From: UBA5070 sp039798065
GTDB taxonomy: Bacteria; Fibrobacterota; Fibrobacteria; UBA5070
Assembly: GCA_039798065.1 (NCBI GenBank)
Contig: JBDKGS010000071.1
Location: 1 to 15,784 of the forward strand
Length of the DNA: 15,784 nt
Direction: 5' to 3'
The first letter of the stretch is position 1; each line of letters opens with the position of its first letter. The position numbers and the translations under genes were made by a program. This document shows positions 1 to 6,433 of the stretch, one piece after another. Under the pieces are notes generated by a model. The model made no database searches, was not told the origin of the DNA, and saw only the letters and a program-made list of their open reading frames with translations.

Positions 1-669
1 CATCGCGGGGTGCCCCGATTCCAGCCAGAAATCGTCGGTGTCGGGTTCGAATTCGCCGTGGGGCTTGCGGCCTTCAAGCTGCCAGATTCCGTCACCCATC
101 GGGCTGTAGTGGTCCTTGAACATCGCGTTGGAGCCGCGACACACTTTCACCTGGCCCCATTGGGAAGGCTGGTGGTGCGGAAAATTCACGTTCCAGAAGA
201 CGCCCGCCGGGGTTGGCGGCAGGCCGGTCGCCAAAAGACGGACCGCCCAATCGGCGATCGCCTGGTAGTGAGCATCGTCCATCCCCAGGCTGGACAGCGC
301 CACGGCGGGAATTCCCCACAACGCGGCCTCGCGGGCGCAGGCGGCGGTTCCCGAATACGGCGCGCAGACACCGGCGTTCTCGCCCGGATTGATGCCCGCC
401 ACGATCACGTCGGGGCGCCATTCCAATCCGTGGCAGACTGCGTATTTGACGGCGTCGGACGGAAGGCCCCCGACAAGAATTGCCGGCACCCCCCACAGTT
501 CGACACGCTCCACCTTGAGGGGCTCGGTGAACGTGAAGCCGTGGCCGGTTCCCGAACGCTGCTGGGAAGGCACCGCGACCGCAACCTGAAAACGCCTGGC
601 CAGGGCCTGGACAAGAACTTTCAATGCGGGACTGTCAGGGCCATCGTCGTTGGCCACCAGAACCTTCAG
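1..669 (-). CDS. surE: 5'/3'-nucleotidase SurE, C-terminus cut by the window edge
   Basis: This is a metal-dependent phosphatase acting on nucleoside monophosphates in the cytoplasm. Reading the minus strand gives KVLVANDDGPDSP at the N-terminus, then RSGTGH, GGLPSDAVKYAV, VIVAGINPGENAG and PYSGTAACARE, all SurE signatures. If the CTG at 669-667 is residue 1, the metal and active-site residues fall at D8, D9, S39 and N94, which is the usual SurE numbering. 223 codons are visible. The family is about 250 residues, so roughly 30 are missing beyond base 1. No ATG or GTG lies in frame between the upstream stop (TAG, near 774) and NDDG. A GGAGGG (679-674) sits four bases before the CTG. A TTG at 699 is the main alternative start but has no Shine-Dalgarno sequence. 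The family call is very secure, and the start is probable. Confidence 0.93.
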   Translation of the reverse strand, partial: MKVLVANDDGPDSPALKVLVQALARRFQVAVAVPSQQRSGTGHGFTFTEPLKVERVELWGVPAILVGGLPSDAVKYAVCHGLEWRPDVIVAGINPGENAGVCAPYSGTAACAREAALWGIPAVALSSLGMDDAHYQAIADWAVRLLATGLPPTPAGVFWNVNFPHHQPSQWGQVKVCRGSNAMFKDHYSPMGDGIWQLEGRKPHGEFEPDTDDFWLESGHPAM

Positions 670-673
670 AACA

Positions 674-679
674 CCCTCC
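674..679 (-). promoter_or_regulatory. Ribosome binding site deciding the CTG start of surE
   Basis: On the minus strand GGAGGG lies four bases before CTG 669-667. No purine-rich site precedes the in-frame TTG at 699. This favours initiation at the rare CTG codon. Confidence 0.5.
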
Positions 680-766
680 GGAAGCTTCGCTTGAACCAAA
701 TCTTGGCGATCATCGACCAATGGGGTGTAAAGGTAGAACCTGGGGGTGGTTCTCGTCCTGGAAACG

Positions 767-775
767 TGATACTAT
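767..775 (+). promoter_or_regulatory. Weak candidate extended -10 element ahead of the 850 gene
   Basis: TG-A-TACTAT matches an extended -10 in four of six hexamer positions. It lies about 75 bases before the ATG at 850. No convincing -35 box is visible, so this is only a candidate in the divergent surE/850 spacer. Confidence 0.2.
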
Positions 776-849
776 CGTTGTGAACAGGAAGCGCTACACA
801 GCATTGCACGGTTGGAAACCTTCCCAAATCCCTCAGCGAGGAATTTCCC

Positions 850-1368
850 ATGGCAAATCGATTCCCCCTTATCGGACTTGTGCTTGGCCTTGCGGGGACA
901 TGCTTGTCGGCAACCCCTGGAATGATCGAGTTAGGAGTTACTGCGCCTTCCGGACCAGGAGGCCACCTTGCCTACTCGACCTATTTCGGTGAAACCAAGT
1001 TCGTGCAAATTCGCCTCGAAGAGTCGTTTTTGGATTTCCGTCCACGCATCAGCAACGCCCATCACGCCTTGCTCGGCGCCGGGTACGAGCAGGAATTTTC
1101 CTCCCACCTATTTCTTCGCGTCGCTGCTGGGCTGGGAATCGGGCAGGCTGCCTTGCGCGACCAACCTGGCCCTTCGCGGGACACCTATTTCAGCTCGGTA
1201 CGGATCGCCCCCGACCTAACCTGGTTTCCTAGCGGCCGTTTTTCCACTGTCGGCCTCGGGTTCAATGCCGGCGTGAACCTGCAATACCGCCAAGCACTCG
1301 GTAATCGCGCTCTTCCCACCAGCATTTCAAACCAAGGTGTTCAGATCTTCGCAGGTCTGGTGTTGTAG
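850..1368 (+). CDS. Small secreted or outer-membrane beta-barrel-like protein, unknown function
   Basis: I do not recognise a named family. The 172-residue product starts with a classic Sec signal peptide: Asn-Arg, then a hydrophobic core at residues 6-19 and likely cleavage after the Ala near 21. The mature part has alternating hydrophobic and polar stretches rich in Gly, Tyr and Phe (for example VGLGFNAGVNLQYR), and it ends in a short hydrophobic strand, VQIFAGLVL. This fits a small outer-membrane beta-barrel protein, but that is inferred from pattern only. The start ATG has a good Shine-Dalgarno (GAGGAA, 838-843). It is divergent from surE and followed 37 bases later by a tRNA gene. The alternative is a soluble periplasmic beta-protein. 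Confidence 0.75.
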   Translation: MANRFPLIGLVLGLAGTCLSATPGMIELGVTAPSGPGGHLAYSTYFGETKFVQIRLEESFLDFRPRISNAHHALLGAGYEQEFSSHLFLRVAAGLGIGQAALRDQPGPSRDTYFSSVRIAPDLTWFPSGRFSTVGLGFNAGVNLQYRQALGNRALPTSISNQGVQIFAGLVL

Positions 1369-1405
1369 GCTTGGGAAGGTTTTAGTATCTTCGCACTCCC
1401 AGTGT

Positions 1406-1479
1406 GGCGGTATAGCTCAGTTGGTTAGAGCGAGGGAATCATAATCCCTGCGTCCTTGGTTCAAATCCGAGTACCGCTA
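1406..1479 (+). tRNA. tRNA with anticodon CAT (elongator Met or Ile2)
   Basis: A complete cloverleaf can be drawn. The acceptor arms GGCGGTA and TACCGCT pair, with a G-U at the first position. The D-stem is GCTC/GAGC, the anticodon stem AGGGA/TCCCT with loop ATCATAA, the T-stem CTTGG/CCGAG with loop TTCAAAT, and the discriminator base is A1479. CCA is not encoded. The anticodon stem lacks the three consecutive G-C pairs next to the loop that mark initiator tRNA, so it is elongator Met or the lysidine-modified Ile2 tRNA. Sequence alone does not separate these here. Confidence 0.93.
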
Positions 1480-1482
1480 TCG

Positions 1483-1515
1483 AAGGCGGAGGTCCCATAC
1501 GGCCTCCGCCTTTTT
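1483..1515 (+). terminator. Rho-independent terminator after the tRNA
   Basis: A perfect ten-base-pair stem, AAGGCGGAGG with CCTCCGCCTT, closes a ten-base loop and runs into TTTTT. It begins four bases after the tRNA. Confidence 0.9.
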
Positions 1516-1577
1516 GTTTTCCATCAAACCCATTCCCTGGCCCGCATCATGCGTTTCGAATGCGACCGATGGTTCGA

Positions 1578-2024
1578 TCAGGGGCCTTCGGGCCTCACCT
1601 GGAATAATGCCTGCAGAAACCACCATGGGTAGACAAGCAGGAACAGGTTCGGAGCCCACCAGACCCAATCGAAATCACCACGGATCGCCCAGAATGAAAT
1701 CGCCTGCATCCCCGAAGCCGTGGTAAGAGCCAAAGAGGCGACCGCCAATCGAACCGCCAGCGGATTCCGGCGGCGGGACAGATGGAGCGCCAAGAGGCCC
1801 GTCGCGGAGACGGCAAGATCCAAGGGAAGGAACGACCAGTTCCAAGCAGACGCCATCGGATCGGCATAGTCCTTGTAGAGGTGTTCCGCCGGAATCAAAT
1901 GGAACACCGTGACAACCCAATACAGGATGAACCCGATGTCCACGACCAGGAAGAAGGGGCGAAGCCTCGTGAGGATGCGCAAATCGCGGGAAGAGATGTG
2001 GTCCATGAGAACCGCAATATCCAT
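1578..2024 (-). CDS. DUF5360 (YvaD-like) four-helix membrane protein
   Basis: The 148-residue product is an integral inner-membrane protein of unknown function. It has four hydrophobic helices at about 24-45, 62-82, 88-114 and 122-142. The segments DIGFILYWVVTVFHLIP and AWNWSFLPLDLAVSATGLL match what I recall of the Bacillus YvaD/DUF5360 family, and the length fits that family. I chose the ATG at 2024. The open frame runs on to 2255, but the extra residues are Arg-rich and overlap the divergent kinase gene. A GAGGTG lies 12 bases upstream and an AGGAA abuts the ATG, so the start is not certain (ATG 2006 is an alternative). It is divergent from the kinase gene, with a 62-base spacer. Confidence 0.8.
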   Translation of the reverse strand: MDIAVLMDHISSRDLRILTRLRPFFLVVDIGFILYWVVTVFHLIPAEHLYKDYADPMASAWNWSFLPLDLAVSATGLLALHLSRRRNPLAVRLAVASLALTTASGMQAISFWAIRGDFDWVWWAPNLFLLVYPWWFLQALFQVRPEGP

Positions 2025-2086
2025 TTCCTGACCGCTCACCTCTCTTGGTTTTCGATCTTTCGTCCGTCGCCACCAGAAAAGGCGGC

Positions 2087-3400
2087 ATGAAAGGCGTTTC
2101 GGAGATGAAAACCTTGGAGACGCTTCGTGCCGGTCGACTCGTCGGATCAACAGAGCTGCGGATCTGCGCCGATCTGGAAGAATTCCCGCGCGAGATCCTG
2201 GACCTGGCCGACACCCTCGAGATCCTCGATCTCTCGGGGAATCGCCTCTCCGCACTTCCTGACGATTTTTGTCGACTACGGAAACTGCGCATCGTCTTCT
2301 TCTCCCTCAACCGGTTCGAGGAACTCCCGCAGGTGCTGGGGAAATGCCCGAATCTGGAAATGATCGGATTCAAATCCTGTCGTATCCGGAAAATCGACGG
2401 CGACGCCTTGCCGCCTCGCCTTCGGTGGCTGATCCTCACCGACAACCAGCTGGAAGAACTACCCGCTTCGATCGGTGACCGCCCCCGTTTGCAGAAGCTG
2501 ATGTTGGCTGGCAATCGGCTGCGCTCTCTGCCAATGGAATTGTCGAACTGCCGCAACCTGGAACTTTTGCGCATCTCGGCGAACCAGCTCGACGCATTCC
2601 CGACTTGGCTTTTGGACATGCCACGCCTGTCGTGGCTGGCCTGGTCGGGAAATCCGTTCTGCACCTCGACAAATTCCGACATCGATCTGCCTCCGGAAAT
2701 CGATTGGAAAAGCCTTGAGCTGGAAGAAGTATTGGGTTCGGGCGCGTCGGGCGTGATCTCCAAGGCGCACCTGTCCGGCACCGACAAAAATCGACATGTC
2801 GCTGTGAAGGTCTTCAAGGGCACCGTGACCTCCGACGGCTACCCTGCGGACGAAATGGCCGCCTGCATCGCCGCCGGACACCACCCCAACCTCGTGAACG
2901 TGGAAGGCCGCGTCGCCAACCACCCCGAAGCCCGCCACGGCCTGGTCCTTTCCTTGATTCCGCCGCACTACCGCAACCTGGCTGGCCCTCCCAGCTACGC
3001 CACCTGCACCCGCGACGTCTTTACCGTCGGCACAGCCTTCACGACCGAACAGATTTTGTCCATCGTTCGCGGTGTGGCGAGCTTGTGCGCGCACCTGCAC
3101 GAACGCGGCGTGAACCACGGAGATCTTTACGCCCACAACATTCTGGTCGACGACCATGCGCACGCCTTGGCCGGGGATTTCGGGGCGGCAAGTGTTTTGA
3201 CGGGTTTTGACCCGTCGGCCCGGTTGGCTTTGCAGCGGCTGGAGGTCCGGGCGTTTGGGTGTCTTTTGGATGATTTGCTTCGGCTGCTTCCGGCTGCCTT
3301 TCCTGTTCCTGAGTCCCTCGGTGCTTTGCGGGATGCTTGTTTGTCCGAGACTCCTGCTTCGCGACCGCTTTTTTCTGAGATTCTCTCGCAGCTTTCTTGA
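2087..3400 (+). CDS. Leucine-rich-repeat serine/threonine protein kinase
   Basis: The 437-residue cytoplasmic protein joins an N-terminal LRR array to a C-terminal kinase. Residues about 45-190 hold six to seven repeats of the form LxxLxLxxNxLxxLP (LEILDLSGNRLSALP, LRWLILTDNQLEELP, LQKLMLAGNRLRSLP). The kinase domain starts near 210. It has a glycine loop GSGASG (217-222), the ATP lysine VAVK (K241), a catalytic loop HGDLYAHN (D346, N351) in which HGD replaces the usual HRD, and GDFGAAS (D364). No signal peptide or membrane helix is seen. ATG 2105 (MKTLETL) is a plausible alternative start that matches homologues as I remember them, but its GGAG abuts the start codon. 2087 has AAAAGG upstream. 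The last 70 codons are unusually T- and G-rich. The substrate is unknown. Confidence 0.88.
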   Translation: MKGVSEMKTLETLRAGRLVGSTELRICADLEEFPREILDLADTLEILDLSGNRLSALPDDFCRLRKLRIVFFSLNRFEELPQVLGKCPNLEMIGFKSCRIRKIDGDALPPRLRWLILTDNQLEELPASIGDRPRLQKLMLAGNRLRSLPMELSNCRNLELLRISANQLDAFPTWLLDMPRLSWLAWSGNPFCTSTNSDIDLPPEIDWKSLELEEVLGSGASGVISKAHLSGTDKNRHVAVKVFKGTVTSDGYPADEMAACIAAGHHPNLVNVEGRVANHPEARHGLVLSLIPPHYRNLAGPPSYATCTRDVFTVGTAFTTEQILSIVRGVASLCAHLHERGVNHGDLYAHNILVDDHAHALAGDFGAASVLTGFDPSARLALQRLEVRAFGCLLDDLLRLLPAAFPVPESLGALRDACLSETPASRPLFSEILSQLS

Positions 3401-3427
3401 CAGGTGACCTTCGTTCTGTAGCCGTTG

Positions 3428-3678
3428 TTCGGAGCTGCGCTCCGGTGGCTTTTTCGGAGCTTTCAGCTCCGAGGACCCTTTGGGGGTTCCCACCCCCAAA
3501 CCCGGGCCTAAGGGGCAATATGCCTTGCCCCTTAGGGAACCCGCGCACCAGGGCTCCGCCCTTGGAACCCGCCGAGCAGGTGACGTGGTCAGGTTGGCTG
3601 GATCGGCATCTTCTGCGCGCCCGCCTGCTTGTTCGCGCTGCTCACAAGACGGCGGGGATGTTTTCGCATCGCTCAGGT
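3428..3678 (+). repeat. Structured intergenic repeat, copy 1 (six consecutive hairpins)
   Basis: In order the stems are: CGGAGC/GCTCCG with a three-base loop (3430-3444); CGGAGC/GCTCCG with a five-base loop (3455-3471); TTTGGGGGT/ACCCCCAAA (3479-3500); CCTAAGGGGC/GCCCCTTAGG (3507-3536); CCAGGGC/GCCCTTGG with one bulged T (3548-3565); and CCCGCC-TG-CTTGT/ACAAG-AC-GGCGGG with a two-by-two internal loop (3620-3656). The stretch aligns over its whole length, in the same orientation, with 6434-6722. It starts right after the kinase stop codon and has no gene of its own. The first hairpins may also end kinase transcription. Confidence 0.88.
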
Positions 3679-3796
3679 TGCTGGGATGAGGTTGTGGGAC
3701 AGATTTTGCCTTTGGCTGACGGTTCGGTAATTGGGATTGGCTCCGAGATCACATGATTGCGATCCATCTTGGTGAGCGACCTATCTTCATGGGACC
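3679..3796 (+). other. Leader region of the AraC-type regulator
   Basis: Together with repeat copy 1 this completes a 396-base gene-free stretch. It should contain the regulator's promoter, but I see no convincing -35/-10 pair and no clear operator. Only a weak GGGA lies close to the ATG at 3797. Confidence 0.4.
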
Positions 3797-4924
3797 ATGC
3801 ACCGTCTTGTTCTTCGTTGGGTTGCGGCTGTTTTTGCCGTTGGGTTTCTGGTGGCCATCTTCCGCCCGGTTCAGCGCGCCCAGCTTCAATTGTGGCCTGC
3901 CGAGCACATGCGCGCCACGACGTACACCGATTCTGCTTTTGGTGGAAGCTCAAAGGCGCACTTGGAGCAACTGCCTGGTCGACTTCGTTTGGATTGGAAG
4001 CTCGAAGCTTGCAGTACTTGCGCTCCGTTCATGGGCTTGTTGTTGGAGCCCCACCCCAAGCGACTGATCGATCTCTCCCGCTTCGATTCCTTGGAGCTGG
4101 AATGGGAATCCGATTTGGGCACTCCGTTGCGCGTGATTCTGTTGACGGACGAACCCGGGTTTACGCGCCCCGACAAGCCGCTCTCCCGCCGGTATCTGCA
4201 GATCGAACGGTCTCCCGCCATCGAACACACGACCACCTCTCTGCCGCTCTCCCAGTTCCATGTGCCTGCCTGGTGGTTCCGTGAAACCGGTCACCCCATG
4301 GATCCGGAATACCGACCGTTGGACCGAGTGGGAGCATTCGCGCTGGAAGCCGGGGAGAGCGTCCGACCTGGGGCCCATGATGTGGTACGCCTGAAGGCTC
4401 TTCGCGCCAGCGGACCAGGTAAGCCGTCGATCTGGGGAGCAATCCTGGCTTTGGCAACACTGGGTTGTTTGATCGGCTCGATGTTTCCGTTCAAGTCCAG
4501 CGCAACACAAGCTACCCCCATAAGAGCTCCCGAACCATCGCCCGCTCCAGTCCCTCTTCAGATTGAGCCCTCAAGGACAGATCTGGTCAGAACCTGGCTG
4601 CTCTCCCACTACCAGATTCCGGATCTCACCTTGGAACAGCTTGGGCGCGAAATCGGCGTTGGGGAAGACACCGCGTCGACGGAAATCCGCAAGGCCTTTG
4701 GTGAAACCTTCAAGCCTGCGTTGAATCGGATCCGTCTCGCCGAAGCTCGCCGCCTTCTGGCGTCCACCGATCTGGGAATCGCGGAGATCGCCTTCAAGGT
4801 GGGGTACGGAAACATCCCCCACTTCAACCGAGTGGCCAAAGACGCATGGGGACGCACTCCCTCCGAGGAACGCTTGGCCGCCAAGTCCAAGGCACCGGAA
4901 CCGGATCCGACCAGCCAAAGCTGA
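3797..4924 (+). CDS. Membrane-spanning AraC-family regulator with extracytoplasmic sensor domain
   Basis: This 375-residue one-component regulator is anchored in the inner membrane. Helix 1 is at about 5-21. An extracytoplasmic domain spans about 25-208, helix 2 is at about 212-230, and a Pro-rich linker leads to a C-terminal AraC DNA-binding domain at about 270-358. That domain has the family signature A-x-R-x-L then DLGIAEIAFKVGYGNIPHFNRVAKDAWGRTPSE. The outer domain reads like a jelly-roll, galactose-binding or CBM11-like fold (IDLSRFDSLELEW, VILLTDEPG, LPLSQFHVP, LDRVGAFALEAGE). That is inferred from strand pattern, not proven. It lies 207 bases upstream of a GH26 mannanase on the same strand, so a role in sensing mannan-derived sugar and controlling that gene is likely. 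The Shine-Dalgarno (GGGA) is weak and close. Confidence 0.85.
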   Translation: MHRLVLRWVAAVFAVGFLVAIFRPVQRAQLQLWPAEHMRATTYTDSAFGGSSKAHLEQLPGRLRLDWKLEACSTCAPFMGLLLEPHPKRLIDLSRFDSLELEWESDLGTPLRVILLTDEPGFTRPDKPLSRRYLQIERSPAIEHTTTSLPLSQFHVPAWWFRETGHPMDPEYRPLDRVGAFALEAGESVRPGAHDVVRLKALRASGPGKPSIWGAILALATLGCLIGSMFPFKSSATQATPIRAPEPSPAPVPLQIEPSRTDLVRTWLLSHYQIPDLTLEQLGREIGVGEDTASTEIRKAFGETFKPALNRIRLAEARRLLASTDLGIAEIAFKVGYGNIPHFNRVAKDAWGRTPSEERLAAKSKAPEPDPTSQS

Positions 4925-4957
4925 AGGGAGTCCAGCCCCATCAGCCCGTGAATTTCG

Positions 4958-4978
4958 CCTCTCCGGGCTCCGGCGAGG
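4958..4978 (+). terminator. Possible stem-loop after the regulator gene
   Basis: CCTC-t-CCGG, loop GCT, CCGG-c-GAGG forms an eight-pair stem with one mismatch, 34 bases after the stop codon. A C/T-rich run rather than a clean T-tract follows, so termination is uncertain. Confidence 0.3.
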
Positions 4979-5056
4979 TCCCTTGCACCTTTCTCCTTTT
5001 CCCGCAAACCCTTCGCATTCCCCCGAATTCCACGCGTGGTCAATTCCTGACCCAGC

Positions 5057-5090
5057 TTCCGACAAGCTGCTCATGGCGGTTTTCCGACAA
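5057..5090 (+). promoter_or_regulatory. Direct repeat TTCCGACAA x2, candidate operator of the mannanase gene
   Basis: TTCCGACAA occurs at 5057-5065 and again at 5082-5090, a 25-base period, 42-75 bases upstream of the GH26 start. Direct half-sites are typical of AraC-family targets, although the usual period is nearer 21. The first copy also sits inside a small inverted repeat CAGCTT/AAGCTG (5053-5069). The assignment to the neighbouring regulator is inference. Confidence 0.35.
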
Positions 5091-5131
5091 CATCGATGAG
5101 TCTTCCACGTACCATCATCGGAGCATCGCCA

Positions 5132-6367
5132 ATGAAGCATCGGACATTCAAAACCATCCTGCATTTCTGCCTAGTCGGATTCGCCGCAAGTCCTGCCGCC
5201 GCTCTCCAAATCGGTGCTTGGGTGGGTAGCGCCAGCGACACCTCCAAAGAATCCATCTCGGGATACTACCCCCAGCCGACCAAAGCCAACGTGGACGCAT
5301 TCATTCAGCTGCAAGGCCGCAAGGTGGAATACGTCGAGTATTACGCCATCTGGCCCGCCACCTGGAGCACAGTGAAAAGCTACGCCGACGTAGCCTACAA
5401 CGCTGGCGCCACCCTGTTCGTCACCTGGCAGCCCAATGGCTATACCGCCCCCGACATCAACTCCGGAAAAGCCGACGCCTACATCACAAAGTTCGCCAAC
5501 GACATGAAAGGCTACCCCCACGAGATCTGGCTGCGCCCTTTGCATGAAGCCAACGGTGGCGATTGGTATTCCTGGGCGGTGGGCAATTCATCCATGGCCA
5601 ACACCAACGAAACTGTCGCCAAAGCCTTTCAGCACATCGTGACCCTGTTCCGGAACGCGGGCGTCACGAACGTGAAGTGGGTATGGACCACCAATGCGGA
5701 AAACATGACCACCGGAAATCCCACCTCGTTTTCCGGAACCTATCCAGGTGATTCGTACTGCGATTTCATCTCCATCGACGGCTACAACTTCGGCACTTTC
5801 CACACGGTCGCGAACAGCGGTTGGGCATCGAGCTGGAAGTCATTTTCCCAAGTCTACAAACCCGCTTACACCGCGTTGGCAAGCATCGACAAGCCAATTT
5901 TTGTCGCCGAGTTCAGTTCATCCGAAAAAGGCGGCGACAAGGCCAAGTGGTACAGAGACGCCTTCGCGAGCCTTTCCACCACGTTCCCCCGCATCTTCGC
6001 GCTGATGATCTTCAACAACAACGACGCCAACGGCGACTGGCGCGTGAACACCACCGCCGCCTCGCTGCAAGCGTGGAAGGAATGCGTGGCGCAATACGCT
6101 TCCACTTCCGGAGTGCAGAGCAGCGCCCATTCGACCACCAACGGTTTGCGTGCCACGACGAAGGGGGTGTCCTTCGTTTTGCAACAAGCATCTCCGGCCC
6201 GTCTCGAAGTTCGCTCGCTTGACGGCAGGACTTTGGAAGAACGCGACTTGGGACTCTTGCCAGCGGGGGCGCACGACGTGGCTCTCTCTCCATCTTCTCG
6301 CACCACTCTTGTTCGCATGGTGACCACTGATGGAACGGAGACATTTTTGCGCGGCCCCACTTTCTAA
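5132..6367 (+). CDS. Secreted GH26 endo-beta-1,4-mannanase with C-terminal sorting-like module
   Basis: The 411-residue enzyme should cleave internal beta-1,4-mannosidic bonds of mannan or glucomannan outside the cell. A Sec signal peptide covers about residues 1-24 (hydrophobic core, SPAAA before LQIGAW). The TIM-barrel catalytic domain is about 26-325. RPLHEANGGDWYSW carries the acid/base E139, and FVAEFSSSE carries the nucleophile E260. Both match the GH26 acid/base and nucleophile motifs. After a Ser/Thr-rich linker (about 325-343) comes a small C-terminal beta domain with LEVRSLDGRTLEERDLGLLPAGAHDV, resembling the tail domains of type IX-secreted proteins. I chose ATG 5132 because GGAG precedes it by eight bases. 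An in-frame ATG at 5096 would spoil the signal peptide. The gene follows a transmembrane AraC-type regulator. Licheninase activity is possible within GH26. Confidence 0.9.
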   Translation: MKHRTFKTILHFCLVGFAASPAAALQIGAWVGSASDTSKESISGYYPQPTKANVDAFIQLQGRKVEYVEYYAIWPATWSTVKSYADVAYNAGATLFVTWQPNGYTAPDINSGKADAYITKFANDMKGYPHEIWLRPLHEANGGDWYSWAVGNSSMANTNETVAKAFQHIVTLFRNAGVTNVKWVWTTNAENMTTGNPTSFSGTYPGDSYCDFISIDGYNFGTFHTVANSGWASSWKSFSQVYKPAYTALASIDKPIFVAEFSSSEKGGDKAKWYRDAFASLSTTFPRIFALMIFNNNDANGDWRVNTTAASLQAWKECVAQYASTSGVQSSAHSTTNGLRATTKGVSFVLQQASPARLEVRSLDGRTLEERDLGLLPAGAHDVALSPSSRTTLVRMVTTDGTETFLRGPTF

Positions 6368-6433
6368 CAACCCTTTCTCTTTTGGCTGGCGCCGGCGATG
6401 TCTGATGCTTTTGACATAAGCTGTCAGCCATGG
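6368..6433 (+). other. Short spacer after the mannanase gene
   Basis: This is the start of an 871-base gene-free region. A weak interrupted stem (CTGA-GCTT/AAGC-TCAG, about 6402-6425) follows the stop codon, with no T-tract. Confidence 0.35.

Noticed and set aside
1363..1388. Promoter for the tRNA (TTGTAG and TAGTAT)
   Set aside because: The spacer would be only 14 bases, too short for a standard sigma-70 promoter. The tRNA may be cotranscribed with the 850 gene.
2025..2255. N-terminal extension of the DUF5360 gene up to 2255
   Set aside because: The extra residues are Arg/Pro-rich, unlike the family, and would overlap the divergent LRR-kinase gene.
3397..3756. Open frames in repeat copy 1 with products resembling those of frames in copy 2 (6398-6844)
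   Set aside because: The similarity follows from the DNA repeat. Differences lie in hairpin loops and paired positions rather than third codon positions, and there is no ribosome binding site or recognisable domain.
5110..5115. TACCAT as the -10 box of the mannanase gene
   Set aside because: The implied transcript start would leave about ten bases before the ATG and would cut off the Shine-Dalgarno site.
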